From Rhizobium sp. (GTDB lineage Bacteria > Pseudomonadota > Alphaproteobacteria > Rhizobiales > Rhizobiaceae), in contig JAPZUE010000040.1 of the NCBI GenBank assembly GCA_027533385.1, forward strand, positions 62,001-126,000: a DNA stretch of 64,000 nucleotides, in the 5' to 3' direction. Shown here one piece after another: positions 8,553 to 17,798 of the stretch (position 1 is the first letter of the stretch; every line of letters begins with the position of its first letter). The notes under the pieces were generated by a model, which was not told the DNA's origin, searched no databases, and saw only the letters and a program-made list of their open reading frames with translations. Both the position numbers and the translations under genes were made by a program.

Positions 8553-9799
8553 GCGGGCCGCTTTTCGTAGATGTGGAAACCGCCATAGATGGCGGAGCGA
8601 TCCTGACGGTTCAGAATCTGTGAGCGGTCGGCGTGGTAATCCCATTGGGCGAGCAGATCAGGCGCGAGCTTGCCGTTCAGGATGCTCTCTTCCGCAGCCG
8701 TGCGGAAGATGACACGGGCGCCCTCGGCGGCGGTGCGCGTGATTTCGGTCCACAGCTCGTTCAACTGCCGCGGGTTCATCCAGTCCTGGGCGTCCAGAAG
8801 CACGTAACGGTCGACGCTGTTTGCCGGCTTCTTCGCCAGGAGCTCGGTGAAGCTTGCATGGTCGACCGTCACGCGATCGGCGGCATCGCGAATGGCGCAG
8901 TAGTGCTGCTCCTGCAGATAGGTTGGCAGGACGCCTTCTTCCGGCTTCGGATAGCGGCGCATGAAGGCCTGCCAGGCGAAATAGTTGTCCTTCAGGAGGA
9001 AGTGGCAGCAGAGCTTTTCCAGCCTGTGGCGCAGGACCGGTGCGATCGTGCCGTCGTCGGCGAGCGATGCAAGCTCGTCATATTGCTGTGGCGGAATGCC
9101 GAGACCGAAGAGCGAACTCTTCTGGCGGGTGAGCCAGCGGATCAGCGGCTTGTCGAACAGCGGTGCGATCCGGCTGTCGAAGAACATGCGCTGTTCCCGC
9201 AGCGAGCGTGTTTGCGCGAGCTCCTCCAGGCGCACCCCATGGCTGCGGGCAATCAGGTGGCCGATGGCGATGAAGCGGCCGAGCAGGCCGGTGCGATAAA
9301 TGTTGCGATTGAAGACCGCGATGCGCCGGCGGCCGTCCAGTCCGCGCGCGTCCCAATGGCGCCGGGTGGCGGCGTCGAGATTGGGGGCGATATGGCGGTC
9401 ATAGAGACGCACATTCGATTTCACCGAATGCTCGCCCAGCAATCGCCGGACCGATGCGTGGTCCGGAAGGTGGCGGAAGGCCGCGAGCTTCAGGCGGTTC
9501 AGCGCGATGTGGTTCGGGTTGAGATCGACCACGTCGATCGAGGCCGGGCGGCGGCTCAGGTAAGCCAGCATATTGCAGCCGCCCGAGCCGATCGTCACGA
9601 TCCGATGGCCCTCGGCCAGGTCCATGGCCTGCATGTCGACTTCCGGATCTTCCCAGATCTGGGCGTAGACGAGGCCTGAGAAAAGCCAGCCGAACACGCG
9701 TTCCGATATGCCGGCGGGTGAGAGGGCTGCGTGCTGCAGCAGGGCGTCCTTCAGCTTCTCGTTTCCGCGAAATCCGGCATCTGGTGCAAGCTCGGTCAT
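8549..9799 (-). CDS. btaA: S-adenosylmethionine:diacylglycerol 3-amino-3-carboxypropyltransferase
   Basis: BtaA transfers the 3-amino-3-carboxypropyl group of SAM to diacylglycerol, the first step of DGTS synthesis. 416 residues, DUF3419 family, with VYAQIWEDPEVDMQAM near the N-terminus, the SAM-binding IVTIGSGGCNMLAYL (about 89-103) and DVVDLNPNHIALN. The C-terminal half contains NYFAWQAFMRRY and a long segment ending in GGFHIYEKRPA. In Sinorhizobium the btaAB pair is switched on by phosphate starvation through PhoB; a weak Pho-box-like sequence lies about 50 bases upstream here. DGTS then replaces phospholipids. Confidence 0.93.
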   Translation of the reverse strand: MTELAPDAGFRGNEKLKDALLQHAALSPAGISERVFGWLFSGLVYAQIWEDPEVDMQAMDLAEGHRIVTIGSGGCNMLAYLSRRPASIDVVDLNPNHIALNRLKLAAFRHLPDHASVRRLLGEHSVKSNVRLYDRHIAPNLDAATRRHWDARGLDGRRRIAVFNRNIYRTGLLGRFIAIGHLIARSHGVRLEELAQTRSLREQRMFFDSRIAPLFDKPLIRWLTRQKSSLFGLGIPPQQYDELASLADDGTIAPVLRHRLEKLCCHFLLKDNYFAWQAFMRRYPKPEEGVLPTYLQEQHYCAIRDAADRVTVDHASFTELLAKKPANSVDRYVLLDAQDWMNPRQLNELWTEITRTAAEGARVIFRTAAEESILNGKLAPDLLAQWDYHADRSQILNRQDRSAIYGGFHIYEKRPA

Positions 9800-9845
9800 A
9801 TCGATCCGCCGTCCTGTTGGGTTTCACGGCGTGTAGCGTCGCGTT

Positions 9846-9863
9846 GCTACAGTTTGATGACGT
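9846..9863 (-). promoter_or_regulatory. possible PhoB box upstream of btaA
   Basis: On the minus strand ACGTCAT and CTGTAGC are separated by 4 bases, the 7-4-7 layout of the Pho box CTGTCAT-N4-CTGTCAT. They match 5/7 and 4/7 positions. Weak on its own, but spacing and place (about 50 bases before the btaA start) agree with known PhoB control of this operon. Confidence 0.35.
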
Positions 9864-9938
9864 GGATCCCGAAGGACGGTAACTGAATCTCAACGCATTC
9901 TCTGCAAATTATCCTCAGTTTTTTCAGGGGCGTTTAAC

Positions 9939-11510
9939 ATGATGTTAACTCAAATCCCGCCTGGCAGACGATTGCGTTACGGTCTAGCCGGCTTTGTTGG
10001 CGGTTCTGCCGCGCCTGTAGCGGTTGCTTTTTCCCTGGTCGCGCAGTCTGGTCTTGGCACGCTTTCCACAGCATTCGTCGATCAATGGTCCCTCATTGCA
10101 GCTCTGGGGCTGCCGCTTGTCGGCACTGCGGTCGGCTGGCGAATCGCTGCCTGGGAGACATCACTGCATGAACGCATTCGCCGTCTCGAGGGTGGTACGA
10201 GCGCGCTCGAAGTCGCCTCCCGTACCGACCATCTGACCGGTCTCGGCAACCGTCAGGCGCTGAACGAGGCGCTTGTGGAGCGCCTTCGAGCCGGCAGTCA
10301 TACCGGCGGGACGGTGCTGCTCCTCAACCTCGACCGCTTCAAATATGTCAATGACACGCTGGGCCACGCCGCCGGTGATGGCTTGCTGGTGCTCGTGGCC
10401 GATCGCCTGCGGCAGGCTGCGGGTGAGGAGGCACTCTTGTTCCGGCTCGGTGCGGACGAGTTCGCGGCCATCCTGCCGCAGGCGCAGCGGCGTCCCGTGG
10501 CGGAATTCGTCTGCCTGGCGATCGAACACGCGTTAGGGGAGCCGTTCGAACTCGAACAAGGGCGCATCATGACGGGCGTCAGCATTGGCGCAGCGTTGAT
10601 CACCGCGCAGGACAGGGAGGTTGCCACGCTGCTGCAGCGGGCCGATCTTGCGCTCTACCGGGCCAAAGAGGTCTTCGGGCCCGCACATGCCTTCTATGAC
10701 GAGACCACCGCGCGTGAAGTGAAGGAAGGTCTCGAACTCGAACGGGACCTTTCGCGGGGGTTCGTCGACGGAGAGTTCTATCTGGAATACCAGCCGATTG
10801 TCGGCGTGGAAAATGGTGAAGTCCGGTCGTTGGAGGCGCTGCTGCGCTGGCACCATCCCGACAAGGGTCTGATCACGCCCGATGTCTTCATTCCCCTTGC
10901 GGAGAAAACCGGGATCATCCAGTTGATCGGCAAGTGGGTGGTGCAGCAGGCCTGCGCCGCTGCCGTGACATGGCCGGCACCGACGGGCGTCAGCGTCAAT
11001 GTTTCCGGCGACCAGTTCAAGGATCCCCAGTTCGTTTCCCATATCCTCGATTGCCTGGTCGAGACGGGGCTGGCGTCGGAGCGTTTGACCATCGAGGTGA
11101 CGGAAGCAGTCTTCTCCATTGACATCGATCTCGTGTGCCGCAGTCTGGCGGAGTTGCGGTCGTCCGGGGTCCGCATCGCTCTCGACGACTTCGGAACGGG
11201 CTTCTCCTCGATCAACAATCTCAGGCTTTTCCCGCTCGACGAATTGAAGATCGACCGCTCCTTTGCCCATCAAATGCTGGAGACAGCCCAGGGGGCGAAA
11301 CTGGTCGACCTGATGCACAAGCTGTCGGAGACCTTCCAGATCCGCACGACGATCGAAGGTATCGAGACCAAGAAGCAACTGGACTTCGTCAAATTGCTCG
11401 GGATTGGCGAGGCGCAGGGTTTCCTGTTTGCCAAGCCTTTCGCTGCCGGAGAAGCATTGAACTTCCTGCAGGCACGCCTCGCCCAGCACAAGGCGTCGAC
11501 GGTCGCTTGA
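9939..11510 (+). CDS. membrane GGDEF-EAL protein, probable c-di-GMP phosphodiesterase
   Basis: 523 residues from ATG 9939, with AGGGG 8 bases upstream. Two N-terminal hydrophobic segments (about 15-37 and 50-72) precede a GGDEF domain (about 95-245) and an EAL domain (about 260-510). The GGDEF signature is GADEF (171-175) and the usual D-x-D before the Phe is N-L-D, so cyclase activity is doubtful. The EAL domain keeps EALLRW, the Asn of VSVNVSG, IEVTE, DDFGTGFSS, the Lys of LKIDRS, EGIET and the Gln of AQGFLFAKP, which are the metal and general-base positions of active phosphodiesterases. Likely lowers c-di-GMP, with GTP perhaps acting through the degenerate GGDEF. No partner gene is coupled to it. 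Confidence 0.92.
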   Translation: MMLTQIPPGRRLRYGLAGFVGGSAAPVAVAFSLVAQSGLGTLSTAFVDQWSLIAALGLPLVGTAVGWRIAAWETSLHERIRRLEGGTSALEVASRTDHLTGLGNRQALNEALVERLRAGSHTGGTVLLLNLDRFKYVNDTLGHAAGDGLLVLVADRLRQAAGEEALLFRLGADEFAAILPQAQRRPVAEFVCLAIEHALGEPFELEQGRIMTGVSIGAALITAQDREVATLLQRADLALYRAKEVFGPAHAFYDETTAREVKEGLELERDLSRGFVDGEFYLEYQPIVGVENGEVRSLEALLRWHHPDKGLITPDVFIPLAEKTGIIQLIGKWVVQQACAAAVTWPAPTGVSVNVSGDQFKDPQFVSHILDCLVETGLASERLTIEVTEAVFSIDIDLVCRSLAELRSSGVRIALDDFGTGFSSINNLRLFPLDELKIDRSFAHQMLETAQGAKLVDLMHKLSETFQIRTTIEGIETKKQLDFVKLLGIGEAQGFLFAKPFAAGEALNFLQARLAQHKASTVA

Positions 11511-11598
11511 AAGTCGCGGGATAACCGCCTGTGTTGAGGAGACGCATCTTTCGCCTGTCATGCATTCCTGCTTCGATGGCGCAACAGGAGGACAGGCG

Positions 11599-12966
11599 AT
11601 GCGGAAACTGGTGAAATGGGGCTTGCGGGGCATGCTTGCCCTGGTGGCAGTCATCGGCCTGGCCATCGTCTGGGTCCTTGCTTTCCCGCCGGAACTGTTG
11701 CGTGTCGGCACGGGCTATGCGGCCAAGATCGTCTGCTCGAATGTCTTCATTGCCGGCCGCGACGCCGAAGAGGTGTTGCGCGACGACGTGCAGGCGCCTG
11801 GGCACCCCTTGCTGAGGCTCGTCAAGGCGCAAGTCGATCTGGAGCAGGGACTGGTCAGAACGTCATTGCTCGGTGTCGTCGCCCCCTCGGCCGCGCTTCA
11901 TCGCACGGGGCTCGGTTGCGCCACCGTCCGCGAACCGGAAATCGATGCTGCACGACGTCTGACCGCGCCGCCTTCAGAAGCCGCACAGGCGGATCCGACC
12001 CGTCCCTGGCCTGAGGGCGAGGCGGATGCCCAGACCGATCCTCGGCTTGCCGGTGTGCTGGCCGATCCCGACCTTCTGGGGCCCAATGCCCGTGCGATTG
12101 TGGTGGTCAAGGACGGTCGGATCATCGGTGAGACTTATGGTCCCGGCTTCAACGCCCAGACGCCGTTGCTCGGCTGGTCGATGACAAAGACGGTGACGGC
12201 AGCGCTTGTCGGCATCCTCAAAGGGGAGGGGCGTATCGACGAGAATGCGGCAAACCTCTTCCCGGAGTGGAGCGGTGACAGCCGTGCCGGGATTACGCTT
12301 GCCGACCTGCTCGCCATGGAGAGCGGCCTGCGCTTCAACGAGAGTTATGGCGATGTCACCGACGTGACGCGCATGCTCTATCTCGAAGGCGACATGGCAG
12401 CCTATGTGGCGTCGCTGCCGTCCGAAGCCGAGCATGGGACGCGCTTCAACTACTCCTCGGGCGAAACGGTCCTCGTATCCCGCTACTGGATGTCGCGTCT
12501 TGCCAATCGCGAAGACGCGCTCGCCTTTCCACGCCGCGCCCTGTTCGATGCGATCGGCATGCGCAGTGCCGTGCTTGAGGCGGATGCGGCCGGGACCTTC
12601 GTGGGAGGCTCTTATCTTTATGCAACCGCGCGTGACTGGACGCGGTTCGGACTGCTGATTGCGGAGAACGGGCAGTGGGCCGGGCGGCAGATCATCCACC
12701 CCTCGATCATGGCGCGCATCTATGAGCCAACGGCTGTTTCGGGCGGTGACTACACCCGTGGCCAGGCTTGGCAAAACGGGCCTGAAGCGAACGACAGCAG
12801 CTTTGCGCTTCCGGACGACACGCTCTGGATGCTCGGCCATGACGGTCAATCCGTGGCCGTCATTCCGTCTGAGCGTCTGGTGGTCGTACGTCTCGGGCTG
12901 ACGCCCCGCAGGCTCGATTACAGGCCGCAAAGGCTGGTGCAGGCGGTTCGCGAGGCGCTCCGCTGA
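11599..12966 (+). CDS. membrane-anchored serine hydrolase of the class C beta-lactamase / NylB-like family
   Basis: 455 residues from ATG 11599, placed by AGGAGG 6 bases upstream. A single membrane anchor (residues 9-29) puts the catalytic domain in the periplasm. The nucleophile motif is SMTK (Ser194, Lys197). The usual Tyr-x-Asn is replaced by Tyr-Ser-Ser (NYSSGET), and the third motif is HDG (GHDGQ) in place of KTG. This pattern is that of NylB-like esterases/amide hydrolases rather than true beta-lactamases. The substrate is unknown. It is convergent with the SLT gene 10 bases downstream. Confidence 0.82.
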   Translation: MRKLVKWGLRGMLALVAVIGLAIVWVLAFPPELLRVGTGYAAKIVCSNVFIAGRDAEEVLRDDVQAPGHPLLRLVKAQVDLEQGLVRTSLLGVVAPSAALHRTGLGCATVREPEIDAARRLTAPPSEAAQADPTRPWPEGEADAQTDPRLAGVLADPDLLGPNARAIVVVKDGRIIGETYGPGFNAQTPLLGWSMTKTVTAALVGILKGEGRIDENAANLFPEWSGDSRAGITLADLLAMESGLRFNESYGDVTDVTRMLYLEGDMAAYVASLPSEAEHGTRFNYSSGETVLVSRYWMSRLANREDALAFPRRALFDAIGMRSAVLEADAAGTFVGGSYLYATARDWTRFGLLIAENGQWAGRQIIHPSIMARIYEPTAVSGGDYTRGQAWQNGPEANDSSFALPDDTLWMLGHDGQSVAVIPSERLVVVRLGLTPRRLDYRPQRLVQAVREALR

Positions 12967-12976
12967 TCCCGCGCAA

Positions 12977-13954
12977 TCACTGCATTAGATGCAGCATGCC
13001 CTTGCGCTTGGCGTCATAGTAATAGCCGCGCGAATAGAGTCGGATCGCCTGGTCGTGATCGTTGTCTGCCACCAGCCAGGCGCCGCGCAGATACCGAACC
13101 GCGTATTTGATGTTGGTTTCGGCATCGAACAGGCCTTCGGCCGGGCCGTCGTAGCCCATGGCCTTGGCGGTGTTGTAGCGGATCTGCATCAGGCCGTAAT
13201 TGCCCTTGCTATAGGCGGCCGGATCGTACCGGCTCTCGCGATGAACGACGCGATGGACGAGGTCGAGCGGTACCTCGTATTTCTGGGCGTATTTTTCGAG
13301 CAGGGCGTTGAGCCGTGTCGGGCCGACCGTCTCCGGCTTGCGCTCGGGGTTCAGGGCCGGTGGTTCGCCGGGCGGCGAAATGTCGAAGGGGTCGCCAAAG
13401 CTTGTGAGTGCGGTCGCACGCAGCGGAGCGGCATAGGCAAGAACGACCGGCGGGTTTTCTGTTGCCGAGGCAGGTCCTGCCGCCGTCGAGTTCGCCGACG
13501 CCGCAGACGGCGGGACAAGGGTCGACTGGGTGGGAGCGGCAGCGGCTGCGATTTCCTGGCTTCCTGTTGCTGCGGTCGCCGTCGGCGTGGTGACCATGGC
13601 GAGGGCGTCGGTCGCGGCGGTCTGCGGTGCCGTGGGGGACAGGGCGGATGCCTTGAGTGCCGGAATGGGGGCTGCGGTCGCGGTGCCCGGAATGATCGGC
13701 GCCGGACCGGGATTGGCGGCGGCCAGTTCGGCCTGGGTCATCACCGGCATCGCCTGCGCCGTCGGTGCAGCGGTGCCATTCGCCACGGCTTCCGCCGCCA
13801 TGGCAGCCTGCATTTCCGGCGACTTGGGGTTGGCCTTGGGCGCGGAGGCGAGATCGGCCTTCACGCTTTCATCGATCGCGGTGCATCCGCTCAGACCGGC
13901 CAAGAGTGAAGCAGCTATGCAGAGAGCGATGCCGCGGTCAGTTCTGACGTTCAT
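12977..13954 (-). CDS. SLT-family lytic transglycosylase lipoprotein with long Ala-rich linker
   Basis: 325 residues from ATG 13954; a GTG start 8 codons upstream is possible. The signal peptide ends in a lipobox, AGLSGC (Cys24). Residues about 40-200 are a low-complexity Ala/Pro/Thr linker that could span the periplasm. The C-terminal SLT domain has the catalytic Glu in HRESRYDPAA, then GLMQIRYNTAKAMG and the YAVRYLRGAW helix. The last part (YYYDAKRKGMLHLMQ) differs from the usual AYNAG motif, where it reads LYSRGYY. Resembles transglycosylases of rhizobia annotated generically; biological role not assigned. Confidence 0.88.
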   Translation of the reverse strand: MNVRTDRGIALCIAASLLAGLSGCTAIDESVKADLASAPKANPKSPEMQAAMAAEAVANGTAAPTAQAMPVMTQAELAAANPGPAPIIPGTATAAPIPALKASALSPTAPQTAATDALAMVTTPTATAATGSQEIAAAAAPTQSTLVPPSAASANSTAAGPASATENPPVVLAYAAPLRATALTSFGDPFDISPPGEPPALNPERKPETVGPTRLNALLEKYAQKYEVPLDLVHRVVHRESRYDPAAYSKGNYGLMQIRYNTAKAMGYDGPAEGLFDAETNIKYAVRYLRGAWLVADNDHDQAIRLYSRGYYYDAKRKGMLHLMQ

Positions 13955-14086
13955 GCCACTATCCGTTACGAGATGCACGCGAAGTCACCGGCAAATCATC
14001 CGGCGGTTCGTTTCCATTTCTTAAACTATGCCCAGCATTGCGGCAAGCTTGCGACCGGACGGGCCATCCGGACGCGCTCCGATGTC

Positions 14087-14722
14087 TCAGGCAGCAATCT
14101 TGCGATAGCCGGCAGTGACGGCCTTCGCGGCAATCAGAACGGTTCCCCCCGATCGATTGACCGTACGGCGAACCACATGTTTTCTCATCACTTTCCGCGC
14201 GCTCTCGGCAAAGATCGCGTATGGCAGACAGGTCAGGGCTGCAAGAGCCAGGAACATGCCGCCGAGTGTCAGCGCCTGGGGCAGAAAAGGTGCGGACGGC
14301 ATCAGGAATTGCGGCAGAAGTGCGGCGGCGATCAGGCTGCTGCGGGGATCGCGGGATTCGCGCTGGAAGCAGTGAACGATGACTCGCAGCGGTTTTTCTT
14401 CCGGAAGATTGTCGTTGTCGGCAACCGGTTCGATGCCGACAGGGGCGCGGGTGAGGCCAAATGCAAACAGCATAAGCCAGAAAAGGCCGATCCATTGAAA
14501 GACCGTGAATGCGGTCGGCGAGAGCGAGATCAAAGCCCATGACAGCGCCAGTGCTGCTGCGACCGCCATGACGCCACCCAGGGCCGTTCCGGTCGCCGTT
14601 GCAAAGACGCTTCTTTTGCCATGAGCCAGGGCATAGGCAAGCACCAGCCGTTTCGAACGGCCCGGCACGATCAGAACGACCGTCGCAACCAGTGCAAACA
14701 GGATCCAGATAGACAGGGGCAT
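14087..14722 (-). CDS. LysE/RhtB-type amino-acid exporter family protein
   Basis: 211 residues from ATG 14722 (AGGAG 8 bases upstream; GTG 14731 is an alternative). A hydrophobic protein with about six membrane spans. The LysE-family N-terminus is visible as VLIVPGRSKRLVLAYALAHG followed by a Gly-rich helix (ATGTALGG). The canonical Pro-Gly-Pro is PGR here and a charged loop with NDNLPEEK separates the third and fourth spans, so it is a divergent member. Substrate unknown. Opposite in direction to nothing nearby; it may share a transcript with the downstream SLT gene, 132 bases away, but that is unclear. Confidence 0.8.
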   Translation of the reverse strand: MPLSIWILFALVATVVLIVPGRSKRLVLAYALAHGKRSVFATATGTALGGVMAVAAALALSWALISLSPTAFTVFQWIGLFWLMLFAFGLTRAPVGIEPVADNDNLPEEKPLRVIVHCFQRESRDPRSSLIAAALLPQFLMPSAPFLPQALTLGGMFLALAALTCLPYAIFAESARKVMRKHVVRRTVNRSGGTVLIAAKAVTAGYRKIAA

Positions 14723-14768
14723 GGCACTCACTCCTCAAACTAGAGGAAGCCAGCTTTCGGCTCTGAGG

Positions 14769-15983
14769 TCAATGGATGGGACGGTACTTCTGACCGAGAT
14801 AATCCATCACTTCTTTGAACCAGGGCGTCTCAAGATCGAAGGGTTTGCCGCCCTTGATGCGCGGGAATTCGATGGTCCGCAGACGCCCACCCTGATCCTC
14901 GTCGTGGCCGGTGACACCCGATACCTTGTTGAGGCCGCTTTCGACCGCGAGATCCACCATGCTCTGGATCAGGCGCAGGTCGTCATAATTGGCCGGGGCC
15001 GAGCGGGCGTAGTAGCCGGATTTCTGGACCATCGAGCGGTCGGCATCGAGCAGCTTTGCGAAATGCTTCTGGAACCAGTTGCCGACATTGATCGTGTCGA
15101 GCTTCACATGGCCGAAGGCGTCGCGCTTGATCTCCTCGCCGGCCGCCTCGCGATCAGCGACGATCTCGTCCATGCAGGCGCCTTCCGAAACGAAGAGCGT
15201 GACGAAACCGGTGCGGTCCATGATCTCCTTCAGACGGGCCGCTTCGCCTTCCATGTCGAAATGGGTTTCCGGCAGATAGAGGCCGTCGATGTTCTTGAGC
15301 TCCTGATTCATCATGAAGCCCTCGATATACTCGTTGTGCTTCGTGCGCTGCATGTAGGCGCGGGCGGTTGCCGCCGTCAGCCAGCCGCAGTGGCGACCCA
15401 TGACTTCATGAATGACGAGGGTGCGCGGCGAGGCGCTCTGCTCGTTGGAAACATGGTCGAAGAAGCGGGCGCCGACTTCGGCTGCCGTCCAGGCGCCGAG
15501 CGTCTGCTTGATCGGATAGACGTCGTTGTCGACGGTCTTCGGCAGGCCGACGACGGTGAGGTTGTAGCCGTTGGCACCGAGATAGGCAGCAAGGTCTGCC
15601 GCCGTCGTGTTGGTGTCGTCACCACCGATGGTATGGAGAATGGTCACGCCGTCTGCGGCGAGGCGCTCGGCGGCTACGCGCAGAGGGTTTTCGCCTTCCT
15701 TCACCAGGCCGCGCTTGACGCAATCGGCGACATTGGTGAGCTTCACGCGGCTGTTGCCGATCGGCGAGCCGCCATAGCGATGCAGGACGTGCGCCTTTTC
15801 GCGCATCTCCTTGGTGATCTCGATCTTGTAGTCCATGAGCAGGCCGCGGAAGCCGGACTTGTAGGCGACGATCTCGACTTCGGGCGCGATGTCGGAGTAG
15901 CGCTCGATCAATCCGCCGACGGCAGACGAGAGACAGGGCGCGAGGCCCCCGGCGGTCAACATCGCGACTTTCTGCTTGGCCAT
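14769..15983 (-). CDS. pfp: pyrophosphate-dependent 6-phosphofructokinase
   Basis: Phosphorylates fructose 6-phosphate with PPi reversibly, so it can serve glycolysis and gluconeogenesis. 404 residues. The phosphoryl-donor loop is GGDDTN, where an Asp replaces the Gly of ATP enzymes (GGDGS) and marks PPi use; PKTVDND carries the catalytic Asp; MGRHCGWL binds the sugar phosphate. The second ATG (15983) is chosen because AGGAGG lies 4 bases before it and would be too close to the ATG at 15986. It is a single gene with no coupled neighbour. Confidence 0.93.
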   Translation of the reverse strand: MAKQKVAMLTAGGLAPCLSSAVGGLIERYSDIAPEVEIVAYKSGFRGLLMDYKIEITKEMREKAHVLHRYGGSPIGNSRVKLTNVADCVKRGLVKEGENPLRVAAERLAADGVTILHTIGGDDTNTTAADLAAYLGANGYNLTVVGLPKTVDNDVYPIKQTLGAWTAAEVGARFFDHVSNEQSASPRTLVIHEVMGRHCGWLTAATARAYMQRTKHNEYIEGFMMNQELKNIDGLYLPETHFDMEGEAARLKEIMDRTGFVTLFVSEGACMDEIVADREAAGEEIKRDAFGHVKLDTINVGNWFQKHFAKLLDADRSMVQKSGYYARSAPANYDDLRLIQSMVDLAVESGLNKVSGVTGHDEDQGGRLRTIEFPRIKGGKPFDLETPWFKEVMDYLGQKYRPIH

Positions 15984-16302
15984 CATTCCTCCTCGGACGC
16001 TGTCTTCGCCCGTCTGCCGTCTGGTTCAGGTGGCAAATGGATGCGACAGCGGGGGCGAGCTGTAAAGCCAAAAAATCAAGGAAAACGGGCGTTTCGCCAT
16101 ATTGGTCGGGGCATTTGCGAATATAATCGATTCAATTGCTGCGCTGCGGCGGAGATGTCTCTGTGGATAATGGGATGACCGGTCCGGGGGCCAGCCGAAG
16201 CGGTCGTCTTCAGCGAAACGGATTTAAGATGAAGAAACTTTAATCCTCGCAAAGAGCCCCGACTCCTTGCTTTTTCTGGGCATATTTGGTCAAGCTTTTC
16301 GC
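15984..16302. other. 319-base intergenic region between divergent pfp and djlA-like genes
   Basis: It must hold both promoters. I find no gene, repeat or recognisable operator; the middle part (about 16070-16140) is AT-richer than the surroundings, as expected for promoters. Confidence 0.5.
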
Positions 16303-17040
16303 ATGATCTTCGATTTCGCCTGCGAACAAATATCGTCATTCTGGGACCGTTTGCTAGGCGCGATCGGTGACGCTGCCGGCAATGTGATCGGCAGCATCGT
16401 GGAAGCCGTGCGAACCGTGTTCGAAGGCGATCCCGAAACGCGGCGACGCGTTTCCTTCTCCGTTGCGATCATCGCGCTGTCTGCCAAGATGGCAAAGGCG
16501 GATGGGATCGTGTCCAATGCCGAGGTCGATGCCTTTCGAAGGGTCTTTGATTTTCCGCCGGAAGAGGCACGCAACGTCGCGCGGCTTTACAATCTCGCGC
16601 GCCAGGATGTCGCCGGCTTCGAGACCTATGCGAAGAAACTCGCGAGCATGTGCCGGACCTGTGACGAGTTCTGCCCGGTTCTCGAAGACATCATCGACGC
16701 ACTGTTTCACATCGCCAAGGCCGACGGTCTCGTGCATGAAAAGGAACTCGCCTTCCTTGCCCGGATCGGTGAAATCTTCGGCATTTCCGACGAACGGTTC
16801 CAGTCCATCACCGAGCGCCACATCCATCAGGACGGCGATCCCTATGGTGTGCTGGGCGTCAAGCCGTCCGATGATTTCGCAACGATCCGCAAGCGTTACC
16901 GCGCACTCGCCGCCGAGCACCATCCCGACCGGTTGCATGCCCGCGGCGTTCCGACGGAATTCCACGCGGTGGCCCATCACCGCATGGCAACCTTCAACGC
17001 GGCCTATTCGGCGATCGAAAAGGCGCGCCGCGCGGCATGA
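16303..17040 (+). CDS. DjlA-type co-chaperone: TerB domain plus C-terminal J domain
   Basis: 245 residues from ATG 16303; no clear Shine-Dalgarno is visible. The N-terminal amphipathic/hydrophobic part (IFDFACEQISSFWDRLLGAI) could associate with the membrane. Residues about 50-175 form a TerB-like helical domain with paired acidic motifs MAKADGIVSNAEVDAF and IAKADGLVHEKELAFL. Residues about 180-245 form a J domain (YGVLGV, HHPDRL), with the HPD tripeptide needed to stimulate DnaK. It overlaps the amidase gene by 4 bases, so the two are translationally coupled, which suggests an envelope role. Weakly related to E. coli DjlA; function inferred. Confidence 0.87.
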   Translation: MIFDFACEQISSFWDRLLGAIGDAAGNVIGSIVEAVRTVFEGDPETRRRVSFSVAIIALSAKMAKADGIVSNAEVDAFRRVFDFPPEEARNVARLYNLARQDVAGFETYAKKLASMCRTCDEFCPVLEDIIDALFHIAKADGLVHEKELAFLARIGEIFGISDERFQSITERHIHQDGDPYGVLGVKPSDDFATIRKRYRALAAEHHPDRLHARGVPTEFHAVAHHRMATFNAAYSAIEKARRAA

Positions 17041-17798
17041 CCTCTTTCCAGGCTGACTACGGGCGTGCGGAGATCTGTCCGTCTCCGAATCATGGCGAGC
17101 GTCTCGGTGTCGAACGCCCGGACATCCTTCTCCTGCATTGCACCGGAATGCCGTCCGCCGAGGGCGCGCAGACATGGCTCTGCACGCCCGAGAGCCAGGT
17201 TTCCAGTCACTACATCGTCCATGAAGACGGGCGGGTGGTGCAGATGGTCGCCGAATCGCGTCGTGCCTGGCATGCGGGCAAGAGCGTGTGGGCCGGTGAG
17301 ACCGACATCAATTCCCGCTCGATCGGCATTGAAATCGCCAATGCCGGGCATCCCGCAGGATTGCCGGACTATCCCGATGTGCAGATCGAATCCGTCATCC
17401 AATTGTGTCTCGAATGCGTCGAGCGGCATCGGATCGCTCCTGAACGGGTGCTCGCACACTCCGATGTGGCCCCCATTCGCAAGGTCGATCCGGGGGAGAA
17501 TTTCCCCTGGGACCGGCTCTACCGGGCAGGGGTCGGGCACTGGGTTGAGCCTGCCTCCATCGGCGGTGGACGCTTCTTCCAGCGCGGTGACCGCGGGCAG
17601 CCGGTAGAGGCCCTTCAATCGATGCTGTCGCTCTATGGCTATGGAATTGAAATCACCGGGGAATTCTGCGCTCAGACCGAGGGCGTCGTGGCTGCATTCC
17701 AGCGTCATTTCCGGCAAGCCAAGGTTGACGGTGTGGCCGACAGCTCGACCATCGAGACGCTGCATCGGCTGCTGACGAGCCTGCCGCGTTTTAGCTGA
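17037..17798 (+). CDS. N-acetylmuramoyl-L-alanine amidase (AmiD-type) with peptidoglycan-binding domain
   Basis: Cleaves the MurNAc-L-Ala amide bond of peptidoglycan or of muropeptides. 253 residues. The Amidase_2 fold has zinc ligands in LLLHCTG (His34), SHYIVHEDG, AWHAGKS and LAHSDVAPIRKVDPG, and NSRSIGIEIAN is the conserved strand. A C-terminal PG_binding_1 domain (about 178-250) has GQPVEALQSMLSLYGYGIEITG. There is no signal peptide, as in rhizobial and AmpD-like relatives, so it may be cytoplasmic and recycle anhydromuropeptides. It starts inside the stop of the djlA-like gene (ATGA). Confidence 0.9.
   Translation: MTSFQADYGRAEICPSPNHGERLGVERPDILLLHCTGMPSAEGAQTWLCTPESQVSSHYIVHEDGRVVQMVAESRRAWHAGKSVWAGETDINSRSIGIEIANAGHPAGLPDYPDVQIESVIQLCLECVERHRIAPERVLAHSDVAPIRKVDPGENFPWDRLYRAGVGHWVEPASIGGGRFFQRGDRGQPVEALQSMLSLYGYGIEITGEFCAQTEGVVAAFQRHFRQAKVDGVADSSTIETLHRLLTSLPRFS

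Noticed and set aside
14721..16178. 485-residue open frame antisense to pfp
   Set aside because: Shadow of a well-conserved enzyme gene; its composition is that of a complementary strand and it has no start signal.
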